Source of the DNA: Streptomyces sp. NBC_00289
GTDB lineage: Bacteria > Actinomycetota > Actinomycetes > Streptomycetales > Streptomycetaceae
Reading direction: 5' to 3'
Length of the DNA: 64,000 nt
Assembly (NCBI RefSeq): GCF_041435115.1
Contig: NZ_CP108046.1
Coordinates: 8,804,001 to 8,868,000, forward strand
A program made the translations under genes and the position numbers. This document shows, piece by piece, positions 57,731 through 64,000 of this stretch. Position 1 is the first letter of the stretch. Every line of letters begins with the position of its first letter. The notes under the pieces were generated by a model. It did no database searches and had not been told where the DNA came from. It worked only from the letters and a program-made list of their open reading frames with translations.

Positions 57731-58213
57731 TCATCCGTCGGCGACGTTGGCGGTGATCAGCCGCAGGAGTTGCTTGGCCGCGGCGTCCTGATCCGGCGTC
57801 AGCCCCATGGCGTCCCCCATGGCGAGGGGAACCGTTGCGGCCGTGTCCCGCAGCCGGGCGCCGGCCTCGGTGAGGCGGATGGCGACCGAGCGCTCGTCGT
57901 CCGTGCGGCGTTCGCGGCGCAGCAGTCCGTTCGCCTCCAGTCGCTTCAGTAGCGGTGAGAGCGTGCTGGACTCCAGCTGGAGGGAGCTGCCGAGGTCGCG
58001 TACGGAGATCGAGTCCTGCTCCCACAGCACCAGCATGACCAGGTACTGCGGGTAGGTCAGGCCGAGCGCTTCGAGCAGCGGTCGGTAGCGGGCGGTGACC
58101 GCCCGGGAGGCCGCGTACAGGGCGAAGCACAACTGGTCGCCGAGGAGCAGTGATCCCTCGGTGGGTTCGGCGGCAGGGCTCACGGTACGGCTCCTGGTCC
58201 TCGCGCTGCTCAT
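57731..58213 (-). CDS. OhrR-type MarR regulator
   Basis: A 160-residue MarR protein of the organic-hydroperoxide-sensing OhrR group. The reactive Cys29 is in DQLCFALYAASRA, followed by the Tyr residues (YRPLLEALGLTYPQYLVM) that bond to the peroxide-oxidised Cys. The HTH (SSLQLESSTLSPLLKRLEANG) and wing (RRTDDERSVAIRLTEAG) are normal. ATG 58213 starts MSSARTRSRTV. It is divergent from an esterase gene with a palindrome between them and precedes the AhpD-like gene on its own strand. Confidence 0.88.
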   Translation of the reverse strand: MSSARTRSRTVSPAAEPTEGSLLLGDQLCFALYAASRAVTARYRPLLEALGLTYPQYLVMLVLWEQDSISVRDLGSSLQLESSTLSPLLKRLEANGLLRRERRTDDERSVAIRLTEAGARLRDTAATVPLAMGDAMGLTPDQDAAAKQLLRLITANVADG

Positions 58214-58264
58214 GACGATCACCACTCTAACGTTCCGGTCCCCTCGACTGTATCGAACACGAAC

Positions 58265-58280
58265 TAGTTGTGCACGACTA
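58265..58280. promoter_or_regulatory. OhrR-type operator candidate
   Basis: TAGTTGTGCACGACTA is symmetric at 14 of 16 positions around GTGCAC and lies between the divergent OhrR-type gene (start 58213) and the esterase gene (start 58372). It is the obvious binding-site candidate for the regulator. Confidence 0.6.
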
Positions 58281-58371
58281 AGTCGCACGCTACTGTTCAA
58301 GGCGTGCCGCGGCTCCCGGTGGACATGCACCGACGGAGTCCGCCCACGGCACCCGAAACGAGGAGGTCGCC

Positions 58372-59340
58372 ATGACCGACAGCACTCCCGCCCGCCCCGT
58401 CCTGGAACCCGCCGCGCAGGCCTTCGTCGAGGCCACCGCGAACCCGCCCTACCTGTTCGACCTCGGCCCGGCCGAGGGTCGCAAGACCGTAGACGAGGTC
58501 CAGTCCGGCGAGATCACCAAGCCGGACGTCGACGAGGAGTGGGTCACCGTGCCCGGCGGGCCCACCGGCCAGGTCCGCGCCCGTGTCGTCCGCCCCGCCG
58601 GAGTCACCGGAGACCTCCCGGTGATCATCTACATCCACGGGGCGGGCTGGGTGTTCGGCAACGCGCACACGCACGACCGCCTGGTGCGCGAACTCGCGGT
58701 CGGCGCGGGCGCCGCCGTGGTCTTCCCGGAGTACGACCTCTCGCCGGAGGTCCGTTACCCGGTCGCCATCGAGCAGAACTACGCGGTCGCGCGGTGGGTC
58801 GTCGAGCAGGGCGCCGGCAAGAACCTGGACAGCTCGCGGCTGGCGGTGGCCGGCGACTCCGTCGGCGGCAACATGGCCGCCGCGCTGACGCTGATGGCCA
58901 AGGAGCGCGGCGACGTCCCGCTGGTCCAGCAGGTGCTGTTCTACCCGGTCACGGACGCGAACTTCGACACCGGCTCCTACCACCAGTTCGCGGAGGGCTA
59001 CTTCCTGCGCCGCGACGGCATGCAGTGGTTCTGGGACCAGTACACGACCGACGAGGCCGAGCGGGCGCAGATCACCGCGTCCCCGCTGCGCGCCACCACC
59101 GAACAGCTCACCGGCCTGCCCCCGGCGCTGGTCATCACGGGCGAGGCCGACGTGCTGCGCGACGAGGGCGAGGCGTACGCCAACAAGCTGCGCACGGCCG
59201 GCGTCCCCGTCACCGCCGTCCGCTTCCAGGGCATCATCCACGACTTCGTGATGCTCAACGCCCTGCGCGAGACGCACGCCGCCGAAGCCGCGATCACGCT
59301 GGCCGTCAGCACCCTGCGCACGGCGCTCCACGCGGTTTGA
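58372..59340 (+). CDS. alpha/beta hydrolase (hormone-sensitive-lipase family esterase)
   Basis: A 322-residue esterase. The oxyanion-hole motif HGAGW and the nucleophile GDSVGG identify the HSL family; the Asp (ITGEADVLRDEGE) and His (GIIHDFVM) of the triad are present. A strong GAGGAGG site precedes ATG 58372. It is divergent from and probably controlled by the OhrR-type regulator; induction of such esterases by organic peroxide is known in other bacteria. The substrate is likely a short-chain ester. Confidence 0.9.
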   Translation: MTDSTPARPVLEPAAQAFVEATANPPYLFDLGPAEGRKTVDEVQSGEITKPDVDEEWVTVPGGPTGQVRARVVRPAGVTGDLPVIIYIHGAGWVFGNAHTHDRLVRELAVGAGAAVVFPEYDLSPEVRYPVAIEQNYAVARWVVEQGAGKNLDSSRLAVAGDSVGGNMAAALTLMAKERGDVPLVQQVLFYPVTDANFDTGSYHQFAEGYFLRRDGMQWFWDQYTTDEAERAQITASPLRATTEQLTGLPPALVITGEADVLRDEGEAYANKLRTAGVPVTAVRFQGIIHDFVMLNALRETHAAEAAITLAVSTLRTALHAV

Positions 59341-59708
59341 GGCCACCGGCCACGGCGATCGCGCGCCCTGCCGGTGACCTGGATGGTCACGGCGGGCGGC
59401 GGGCGGCGGGCGGCAGGCAGGGGCGGCGGGCGGTGGGGCCGCGGTGGGTGAACGCGTGCTTCGGGTCCCGCGTGGCCAGGACCGGACCATGCTCCGGGGC
59501 GGATCGCGGCCACGGGCCACTCCCGCCGCCGGCCGGGTGTCCGGTCCGCGGCCCCCGGTTCGCTCACGCCGCCGGCCGGGCGCCCGGCCGTTCGATTCAC
59601 CCGTGGCGTGAGGGTTGCCCCGGGTCGCGTCGGGTACGCGAGGGAGACCGCGCCCGGGCGATCATGCCCCACGCGGCCCGTACGACCGCCGCTATCAGGG
59701 AATCTGCC
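59341..59708. other. intergenic region with G-rich, quadruplex-prone tract
   Basis: 368 bases with no supported gene. A low-complexity stretch at about 59391-59440 consists of repeated GGCGGGCGG-type units with at least four G-runs on the plus strand, able to form a G-quadruplex. The remainder is plain intergenic DNA; a ribosome site for the next gene (CAGGGAAT) is at its end. Confidence 0.6.
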
Positions 59709-60110
59709 ATGGAGACACCCGCGTACGACAACGCCGCCACCCCGGCCCAGCAAGCACTGGACGCGCTGACGGTGAACACCGACGACACAGCGGCGCTGGA
59801 CGCGCTCGCGAGCAGTGACGTGCTTGTACCGGTGCCCGACGACGCGAATCAGGAGGAGACCGCCGACCCGTCGGCGGTGGCGCTGCCCGTCCTCGAGCAG
59901 GAGGACGGCGATCCGGTGGTTCCGGTGTTCACCTCGGAGCCGGCGATGGCCGAACTGCTGCCGTTCGTGTCGCGCTACCGCCTGGTGCCGCTGGGTGCCC
60001 TCGCCGCGCAGTGGCCGGTCGAGGAGCTGTCGCTGTCCATCGACGGCGGCTCGGAACACCCGCTGACGCTCACGTCCGAGGGTGTGCGCACGCTGCTGGC
60101 CAGGCCGTAG
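59709..60110 (+). CDS. SseB-family protein
   Basis: A 133-residue soluble protein resembling the SseB N-terminal domain (LDALASSDVLVPVPDD, VPVFTSEPAMAELLPF, YRLVPLGALAAQWPVEELSLSI). These are small proteins of unclear role in actinomycetes. ATG 59709 starts METPAYDN. It converges on a MarR gene with a strong hairpin between them. Confidence 0.78.
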   Translation: METPAYDNAATPAQQALDALTVNTDDTAALDALASSDVLVPVPDDANQEETADPSAVALPVLEQEDGDPVVPVFTSEPAMAELLPFVSRYRLVPLGALAAQWPVEELSLSIDGGSEHPLTLTSEGVRTLLARP

Positions 60111-60123
60111 GTCCGCATGGAAC

Positions 60124-60164
60124 GGGCCCGGCCATGCCCTGTCGGACAGGGTGCGGCCGGGCCC
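60124..60164. terminator. bidirectional terminator with nested stem
   Basis: GGGCCCGGCC (60124-60133) and GGCCGGGCCC (60155-60164) form the outer stem, with an inner CCCTGT/ACAGGG (60137-60142, 60146-60151) stem. It lies 14 bases after the SseB-like stop and serves the convergent MarR gene as well. Confidence 0.7.
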
Positions 60165-60275
60165 CGAAGTGTGCGCGCGGGGTCCCGTTTCGTGCCCGGG
60201 TCCTGGTTCCGCCCCGTGCCTGGGGTCCGTTCCCGCTCCGTGCCGAAGACCTTTTCCCGCTCCGTGCCCCCGGTC

Positions 60276-60683
60276 TCACTCGTGCGGGAGCCGGGCGTCG
60301 CCGAAGGTCCGGGCCAGTACCGCACGTTGCAGCGGGAGCACCTCGGCGTGCAGGTCACGGCCCTTGCGGGTGAGCGCCACCCAGACACCGCGCCGGTCCT
60401 CCACGCACATCGAGCGTTCCACCAGTCCGTCCTTCTCCAGCCGGCCGATCAGGCGGGAGAGTGCGCTCTGGCTCAGATGGACCCGGCCGGCCAGGTTCTG
60501 AACCCGGCACTGGTCTCCGTCCCCGGGCGACTCGGTGGCGAGGATGTCGAGCACCTCGAAATCGCTCGCGCCCAGACCGTGCGGGTGCAGGGCACGGTCG
60601 ATCTCGCACATCGTGCGCGCGTGCAGCGACAGGATGTCCCGCCAGCGTTCCTCGAGCCCGGCATCGGCCGTCTTGACTGCCAT
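60276..60683 (-). CDS. MarR-family transcriptional regulator
   Basis: A 135-residue MarR regulator. The HTH is LAGRVHLSQSALSRLIGRLEKDG and the wing RSMCVEDRRGVWVALTRKGR, with three Cys residues in total (CEIDRAL, GDQCRV, RSMCVED), so redox sensing is possible. ATG 60683 gives the standard length. It follows the VOC gene on the same strand across 68 bases that contain a short inverted repeat. Confidence 0.88.
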   Translation of the reverse strand: MAVKTADAGLEERWRDILSLHARTMCEIDRALHPHGLGASDFEVLDILATESPGDGDQCRVQNLAGRVHLSQSALSRLIGRLEKDGLVERSMCVEDRRGVWVALTRKGRDLHAEVLPLQRAVLARTFGDARLPHE

Positions 60684-60713
60684 ACCCGCACGGTAACACC
60701 GATTCCGCTATTC

Positions 60714-60727
60714 GTTGAGTATGCAAC
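60714..60727. promoter_or_regulatory. short inverted repeat upstream of MarR gene
   Basis: GTTGAGTATGCAAC has 4-bp arms and matches at 5 of 7 pairs. It lies 30 bases upstream of the MarR start, in the usual autoregulation position. It is weak by sequence alone. Confidence 0.35.
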
Positions 60728-60751
60728 TAGTGTGCGCGCATGCAACAGGTC

Positions 60752-61102
60752 TCAGGCGGCCGGGTCCTGGGTGAGTCCGACGAGGTTGCCGTCCGCGTCC
60801 TTCACGAAGGCGATCAGCTTGCCGCCGCCGACGTCCTGAACGTCATGGAGCGTCTCCGCGCCGGCGGCCAGCAGTGCCGCGAGGGTGGCCCGGAGGTCGG
60901 TCACGTGCCAGTAGGGGACCGGCCCGGTCATGCCCTTGGCGTGCCCGTTGGGGTCGAGGCCGATTTCCTGCTCCGCGTCCCGGAAACCGACGTAGTACGG
61001 TTCGTCGGCGTACGGCTCCACCCCCAGCAGGGCGCTGAACAGGGACTTCGCCCCGGCGAGGTCCTTGACGGGGTAGATGATCGTCTTGAGGCCGGCGGTC
61101 AT
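60752..61102 (-). CDS. VOC (glyoxalase/bleomycin-resistance fold) protein
   Basis: A 116-residue VOC-superfamily protein (TIIYPVKDLAGAKSLFSALLG, YYVGFRDAEQEIGLDPNG, VPYWHVTDLRATLAALLAAGA, AFVKDADGNLVGLTQ). The His and Glu positions for metal binding are partly present, so it could be a metal-dependent lyase, dioxygenase or binding protein. ATG 61102 gives family length. It is upstream of the MarR gene on the same strand. The inverted repeat CCGACG/CGTCGG at 61152-61168, in its promoter region, may be an operator. Confidence 0.85.
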   Translation of the reverse strand: MTAGLKTIIYPVKDLAGAKSLFSALLGVEPYADEPYYVGFRDAEQEIGLDPNGHAKGMTGPVPYWHVTDLRATLAALLAAGAETLHDVQDVGGGKLIAFVKDADGNLVGLTQDPAA

Positions 61103-61151
61103 GTCGTACTCCCTTGCCACTGCGCGGACCGACGAGATGTGTCGGTGTCGG

Positions 61152-61168
61152 CCGACGGATTTCGTCGG
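61152..61168. promoter_or_regulatory. inverted repeat upstream of VOC gene
   Basis: CCGACG (61152-61157) and CGTCGG (61163-61168) are perfect arms around GATTT, 50 bases upstream of the VOC start on the minus strand. Confidence 0.4.
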
Positions 61169-61280
61169 TGGTCCCACGCTAGAGCGGGGGAGCGCGGAGT
61201 GGCTTCTCCGATCCTGACCGGTCGAGCGGACGGGCCGCGCGAGCCGGCCCACACGGCACCCAGGCGCTCCCCGTGTCCCG

Positions 61281-62306
61281 CTAGGTCGACTCCCGCCGTA
61301 CCAGCTCCGTCGGCAGGATGACCGCCGCCGGCTCCTCGCCCCCGATCTGAGCCAGCAGCACCCGGACCATTTCCGCGCTGATGCGGTCCCAGGGCTGCCG
61401 GATGGTGGTGAGTGCCGGGCGGGCCGAGAGCGCGGCGGGCGAGTCGTCGAAACCGCCGACCGCGACGTCCTCGGGAACCCGGCGCCCCGCCCGTTCGAGC
61501 GCGGTCAGCACACCCTGTGCCATCAGGTCGGACGCGACGAACACGGCGTCCATGTCGGGGGACTGGGCGAGCAGACGCTCGGCGCCCGACTCGCCGCTGA
61601 GCCGGCTGTAGTCGCCGGAGACCACGAGCCGGTCGTCGATCCCGACACCCGCCTCGGTGAGGACCTCGCGGTAGCCGGCGAGGCGCTCCACCCCGCCGGG
61701 GGTGTCGAGCGGGCCGGTGACCATGCCGATACGGCGGCGGCCCAGCGACAGCAGGTGGCGCACCATGTCCTGGGCGCCGTCCCGGTCGTCCGCCGCCACG
61801 TAACTGACCTTGGAACCGAGGCCGATCGGCTTGCCGCAGGCGACCAGTGGCACGCCCGCCTTGCGCAGTTCCTCGGCGATCGGGTCCCCGGAGTGGCTGG
61901 AGACCAGCAGGACGCCGTCGACATGGCCGGCCGTGATGTACCGCGTGATCCGCCGCCGTTCGTCCTCGGTACCGGCCAGCATCAGCAGGAGCGGCACGTC
62001 GTGCGCGGCGAGGGCCTGGGTGCAGCCCCGCAGCAGGACGTTGAAGTTGGGATCCTCGAAGAACCGCTCCTGCGGCTCGGTGAGCAGGAACCCGACCGAG
62101 TCGGACCGCCCGGTGATCAGCGAGCGGGCGTGCCGGTTGACGACGTAGCCGGTCTTGCGGATGGCCGCGTTCACCGCCTCGAGAGCGGCCGGGCTGACGT
62201 AGTGCCCGCCGTTGAGCACGCGCGAGACGGTTCCCCGTGACACTCCCGCCACCCGCGCCACATCGTGAATCGTCGGCGGTCTGCGCCGGCCCCCCGGATT
62301 GTTCAT
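61281..62306 (-). CDS. LacI-family transcriptional regulator
   Basis: A 341-residue LacI repressor. The N-terminal HTH is PTIHDVARVAGVSRGTVSRVLNGG, with hinge YVSPAALEAVNAAIRKTGYVVN. The periplasmic-binding-like sugar domain includes VDGVLLVSSHSGD, RRRIGMVTGPLDTPGGVERLAGYREVL, AVFVASDLMAQGVLTAL and TTIRQPWDRISAEMVRVLL. ATG 62306 gives the normal start. It is not next to a sugar operon here, so its targets are elsewhere. It is a conceivable but unlinked candidate for the LacI-type box at 24502. Confidence 0.9.
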   Translation of the reverse strand: MNNPGGRRRPPTIHDVARVAGVSRGTVSRVLNGGHYVSPAALEAVNAAIRKTGYVVNRHARSLITGRSDSVGFLLTEPQERFFEDPNFNVLLRGCTQALAAHDVPLLLMLAGTEDERRRITRYITAGHVDGVLLVSSHSGDPIAEELRKAGVPLVACGKPIGLGSKVSYVAADDRDGAQDMVRHLLSLGRRRIGMVTGPLDTPGGVERLAGYREVLTEAGVGIDDRLVVSGDYSRLSGESGAERLLAQSPDMDAVFVASDLMAQGVLTALERAGRRVPEDVAVGGFDDSPAALSARPALTTIRQPWDRISAEMVRVLLAQIGGEEPAAVILPTELVRREST

Positions 62307-62480
62307 GGTCACGACCTTACGACTCCGCGCGGCGGTTCGAGGCCCCTGAGCGGGTGGACGATCCGAACGCCGGCTCCGGCGGCACGTGGTATCCGTGCAC
62401 CTGCCGGAACAACCCACACCTTCTCCCGGCCGGGGTCCTGTGCGGGCCGGCCCGGGCGCGTGCCCGTCAGGCGCCTTCGC

Positions 62481-63230
62481 TCAGTCCGAACGCGGCTCGG
62501 CAGTGTCGCCCGAGGTCGTTTCCGCTTTCGTGTAGAGGACCTCGCGGGCCTGCTCCGAGGCGCGGATCATGCTCTCGCCGACGAAGTCGACGAAGCGGGC
62601 GATGCCCTGGAGGCGGGCCGCCGCCGGGGTGTCGGGCCCGAGGACGCGGACGCCCTGCCGTGCGGTCTCGGCGAGCTGGGCGTGGGCCCGGGCGGCGGCG
62701 ATCATGCCCTGGTACCAGACGTCGTCGTCGGCGACGTAGCGCTCGCGGCGGCGTTCGTCCCGTTCCCGGCGGATGAGGCCCTGGCTTTCCAGGAACGTGA
62801 TCGCCTTGGAGATGGACGCCGGGCTGACCTGGAGGTGCTGGACGAGTTCCGACGCGGTGAGGCTGCCCGCGTCGGTGGTGTAGAGGGACACGAGCACCCG
62901 GGACATCATCTTCGGCAACCCCTGTTGCATGAGGAGCGTGGTGAACGACTCCTCGTACTCGCGCACGGCCTCGGCGTCGCGTCCGTCGGCCTGCGGGGGC
63001 GCCTGACGCCCCCGGGGCGCGGTCTGCCTGCGCTGGTGGGCGCGGCGTTCGGTGGCGCGGTGGGCCAGGTCGGCGCGGTAGGCGGTGGGGCCGCCGTTCC
63101 GCATCACCTCACGCGTGATCGTCGAGGTGGGCCGGTCGAGACGTCTGGCGATCTCCGCGTAGGCGAGCCCGTCGGCCAGCCCCAGCGCGATCTGCTGGCG
63201 TTCCTGCTGGGTGAGCCTGCCTCCCGGCAT
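62481..63230 (-). CDS. fusion regulator: IS30-type HTH domain plus MarR/GbsR-type winged helix
   Basis: A 249-residue protein. Residues 1-60 (LTQQERQQIALGLADGLAYAEIARRLDRPTSTITREVMRNGG) match the helix-turn-helix of IS30-type transposases. Residues about 85-190 form a winged-helix of the MarR/GbsR type (LTASELVQHLQVSPASISKAITFLESQGL, RRERDERRRERYVADDD). There is no transposase catalytic domain, so it is a regulator with two DNA-binding modules. ATG 63230 has MPGGRLTQQER. It is divergent from a DUF4097 gene across a region with several TTGCAAC boxes, its probable operators. Confidence 0.85.
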   Translation of the reverse strand: MPGGRLTQQERQQIALGLADGLAYAEIARRLDRPTSTITREVMRNGGPTAYRADLAHRATERRAHQRRQTAPRGRQAPPQADGRDAEAVREYEESFTTLLMQQGLPKMMSRVLVSLYTTDAGSLTASELVQHLQVSPASISKAITFLESQGLIRRERDERRRERYVADDDVWYQGMIAAARAHAQLAETARQGVRVLGPDTPAAARLQGIARFVDFVGESMIRASEQAREVLYTKAETTSGDTAEPRSD

Positions 63231-63289
63231 CGCGATGTCCCCTCTCACGGTTCCCTGACGCTTCCCAGCATAGCGTTCACTTTCTATCC

Positions 63290-63394
63290 AATGCAACGAG
63301 GGGGCAAGCTGTCGTTGCATTAAAAACAGGACCGTTGCAACGAAAGTGTGGCTCTGAGCTGCTCTTATGTTGATGCGATGCAACATGCTTGTTG
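63290..63394. promoter_or_regulatory. cluster of CGTTGCAACG-type operator boxes in divergent promoter
   Basis: Three related symmetric sites were seen. AATGCAACGA/TCGTTGCATT forms perfect 10-bp arms (63290-63299, 63312-63321). CGTTGCAACG is a perfect palindrome (63333-63342). ATGTTG/CAACAT and CAACA/TGTTG arms occupy 63367-63394. All share the GTTGCA core and fill the space between the fusion regulator and the DUF4097 gene. Confidence 0.75.
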
Positions 63395-63459
63395 TGTGAT
63401 CTGTGAACGCAACGTAGCGTTTCCGGTGTCAGAAACAACAAGCGCAGGAGGAGAGCACC

Positions 63460-64000
63460 ATGCAGAAGTTCGACACCCCCACCCCGGTCTCCGCCGTCCT
63501 CGACATCCCCGCGGGGCGCGTCCAGTTCATCGCCGCCGACCGGGCCGACACCGTCGTCGAGGTCCTGCCCGCGGACGCCTCGAAGGGCCGCGACGTGAAG
63601 GCCGCGGAGCGGATCGAGGTCGCATACGGCGACGGCGTCCTGCGAATCCAGGCCCCCGCGGCGAAGAACCAGTACTTCGGCGCCTCCGGCTTCATCGAGG
63701 TCACGGTCCAGCTGCCCGCCGGTTCCCGCATCGAGGCGAAGGCGGCCAGCGCCGAGTTCCGGGCCGTCGGACGGTTCGGAGACATCGCCTTCGACGGCGC
63801 GCACGGCGCGGTCAAGATCGACGAGGCCGCGAGCGTCCGCCTCACCGCCCTCGCCGGTGACGTCTCGGTCGGACGCCTGGGCGGCCCCGCGGAGATCAGC
63901 ACCCAGAAGGGCGACATCACCATCGACGAGGCCGTGCACGGCACGGTCGTGCTGCGCACCCAGATGGGCGACGTGTCGGTCCGCGCCGCCGCCGGAGTCT
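63460..64000 (+). CDS. DUF4097-type beta-strand repeat protein (3' truncated by window)
   Basis: The first 180 residues of a cytosolic protein built of short beta-strand repeats (AGRVQFIAADRADTVVEVLP, FIEVTVQLPAGSRIEAKAASAEFRAVG, KIDEAASVRLTALAGDVSVGRL, TQKGDITIDEAVHGTVVLRTQMGDVSVRAAAG), typical of DUF4097/adhesin-like stacks. GGAGGAGAG precedes ATG 63460. Divergent from the IS30-HTH/MarR regulator, which probably controls it. No signal peptide. Function unknown. Confidence 0.85.
   Translation, partial: MQKFDTPTPVSAVLDIPAGRVQFIAADRADTVVEVLPADASKGRDVKAAERIEVAYGDGVLRIQAPAAKNQYFGASGFIEVTVQLPAGSRIEAKAASAEFRAVGRFGDIAFDGAHGAVKIDEAASVRLTALAGDVSVGRLGGPAEISTQKGDITIDEAVHGTVVLRTQMGDVSVRAAAGV

Noticed and set aside
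62481..63230. IS30 transposase
   Set aside because: Only the HTH is IS30-like; the DDE catalytic domain is absent and a MarR-type domain follows.

Overview
The window is high-GC DNA (GC-rich third codon positions, GTG/TTG starts with GGAGG-type ribosome sites, ATGA/GTGA gene overlaps, many TetR, MarR, LacI and SpoIIE-type regulators) that reads as chromosome from a streptomycete or close actinomycete. I assign about 58 protein genes and see no rRNA, tRNA, CRISPR array, insertion sequence or prophage.

Layout. (1) 1-17667 is an acyl-CoA and 2-oxoacid catabolic island. It holds the E1-beta (cut by the window edge) and E2 subunits of a 2-oxoacid dehydrogenase, two divergent related TetR genes, and a leftward operon of an enoyl-CoA hydratase/isomerase, an unrecognised 210-residue protein, a pyruvate-phosphate-dikinase-like protein, an acyl-CoA dehydrogenase, a DUF35 zinc/OB protein, a thiolase and an SDR. 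A rightward acyl-CoA dehydrogenase, a fused isobutyryl-CoA mutase (IcmF) and a 3-hydroxyacyl-CoA dehydrogenase follow. IcmF suggests branched-chain acyl-CoA rearrangement feeding beta-oxidation. (2) 17803-22857 is a formamide/amide module: DUF1097 membrane protein, alpha/beta hydrolase, formamidase, FmdB zinc ribbon, a leaderless AmiC-like amide sensor and a divergent MarR. (3) 23057-32067 is mixed: a Tat-exported glycosidase-like protein with a LacI-type operator, a hydroxyacid dehydrogenase with a divergent TetR and twin operators, a GAF/PAS/SpoIIE/anti-sigma protein, a secreted dipeptidase-like protein with a discoidin domain, and a TetR gene whose 3' end is the first copy of a roughly 120-bp tandem array.

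(4) 32736-48040 is the centrepiece: a complete group 1h (high-affinity, oxygen-tolerant) [NiFe]-hydrogenase locus in the order hypX, hhyS, hhyL, NifU-like, DUF5947-like, DUF6084-like, unknown 478-residue protein, endopeptidase, small protein, hypA, hypB, hypF, hypC, hypD, hypE. Most neighbours overlap by four bases. In HhyS an Asp stands where a proximal-cluster Cys is expected, as known for this group. The three mid-operon accessory proteins have no assigned role and are the best candidates for new biology. (5) 48116-64000 holds a disordered small protein, a SpoIIE-like protein that has lost its phosphatase motifs but keeps the kinase-like ATPase domain, a MalT/LuxR-type regulator with a 24-bp-arm perfect palindrome between the two, a DUF2252 protein, a long GAPDH, an AhpD-like protein with an OhrR-type regulator and an esterase, an SseB-like protein, MarR and VOC genes, a LacI regulator, an IS30-type-HTH/MarR fusion and the start of a DUF4097 gene.

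Function names come from recognising motifs by eye; no database search was run. Start codons were chosen by ribosome-site position and are stated where uncertain.
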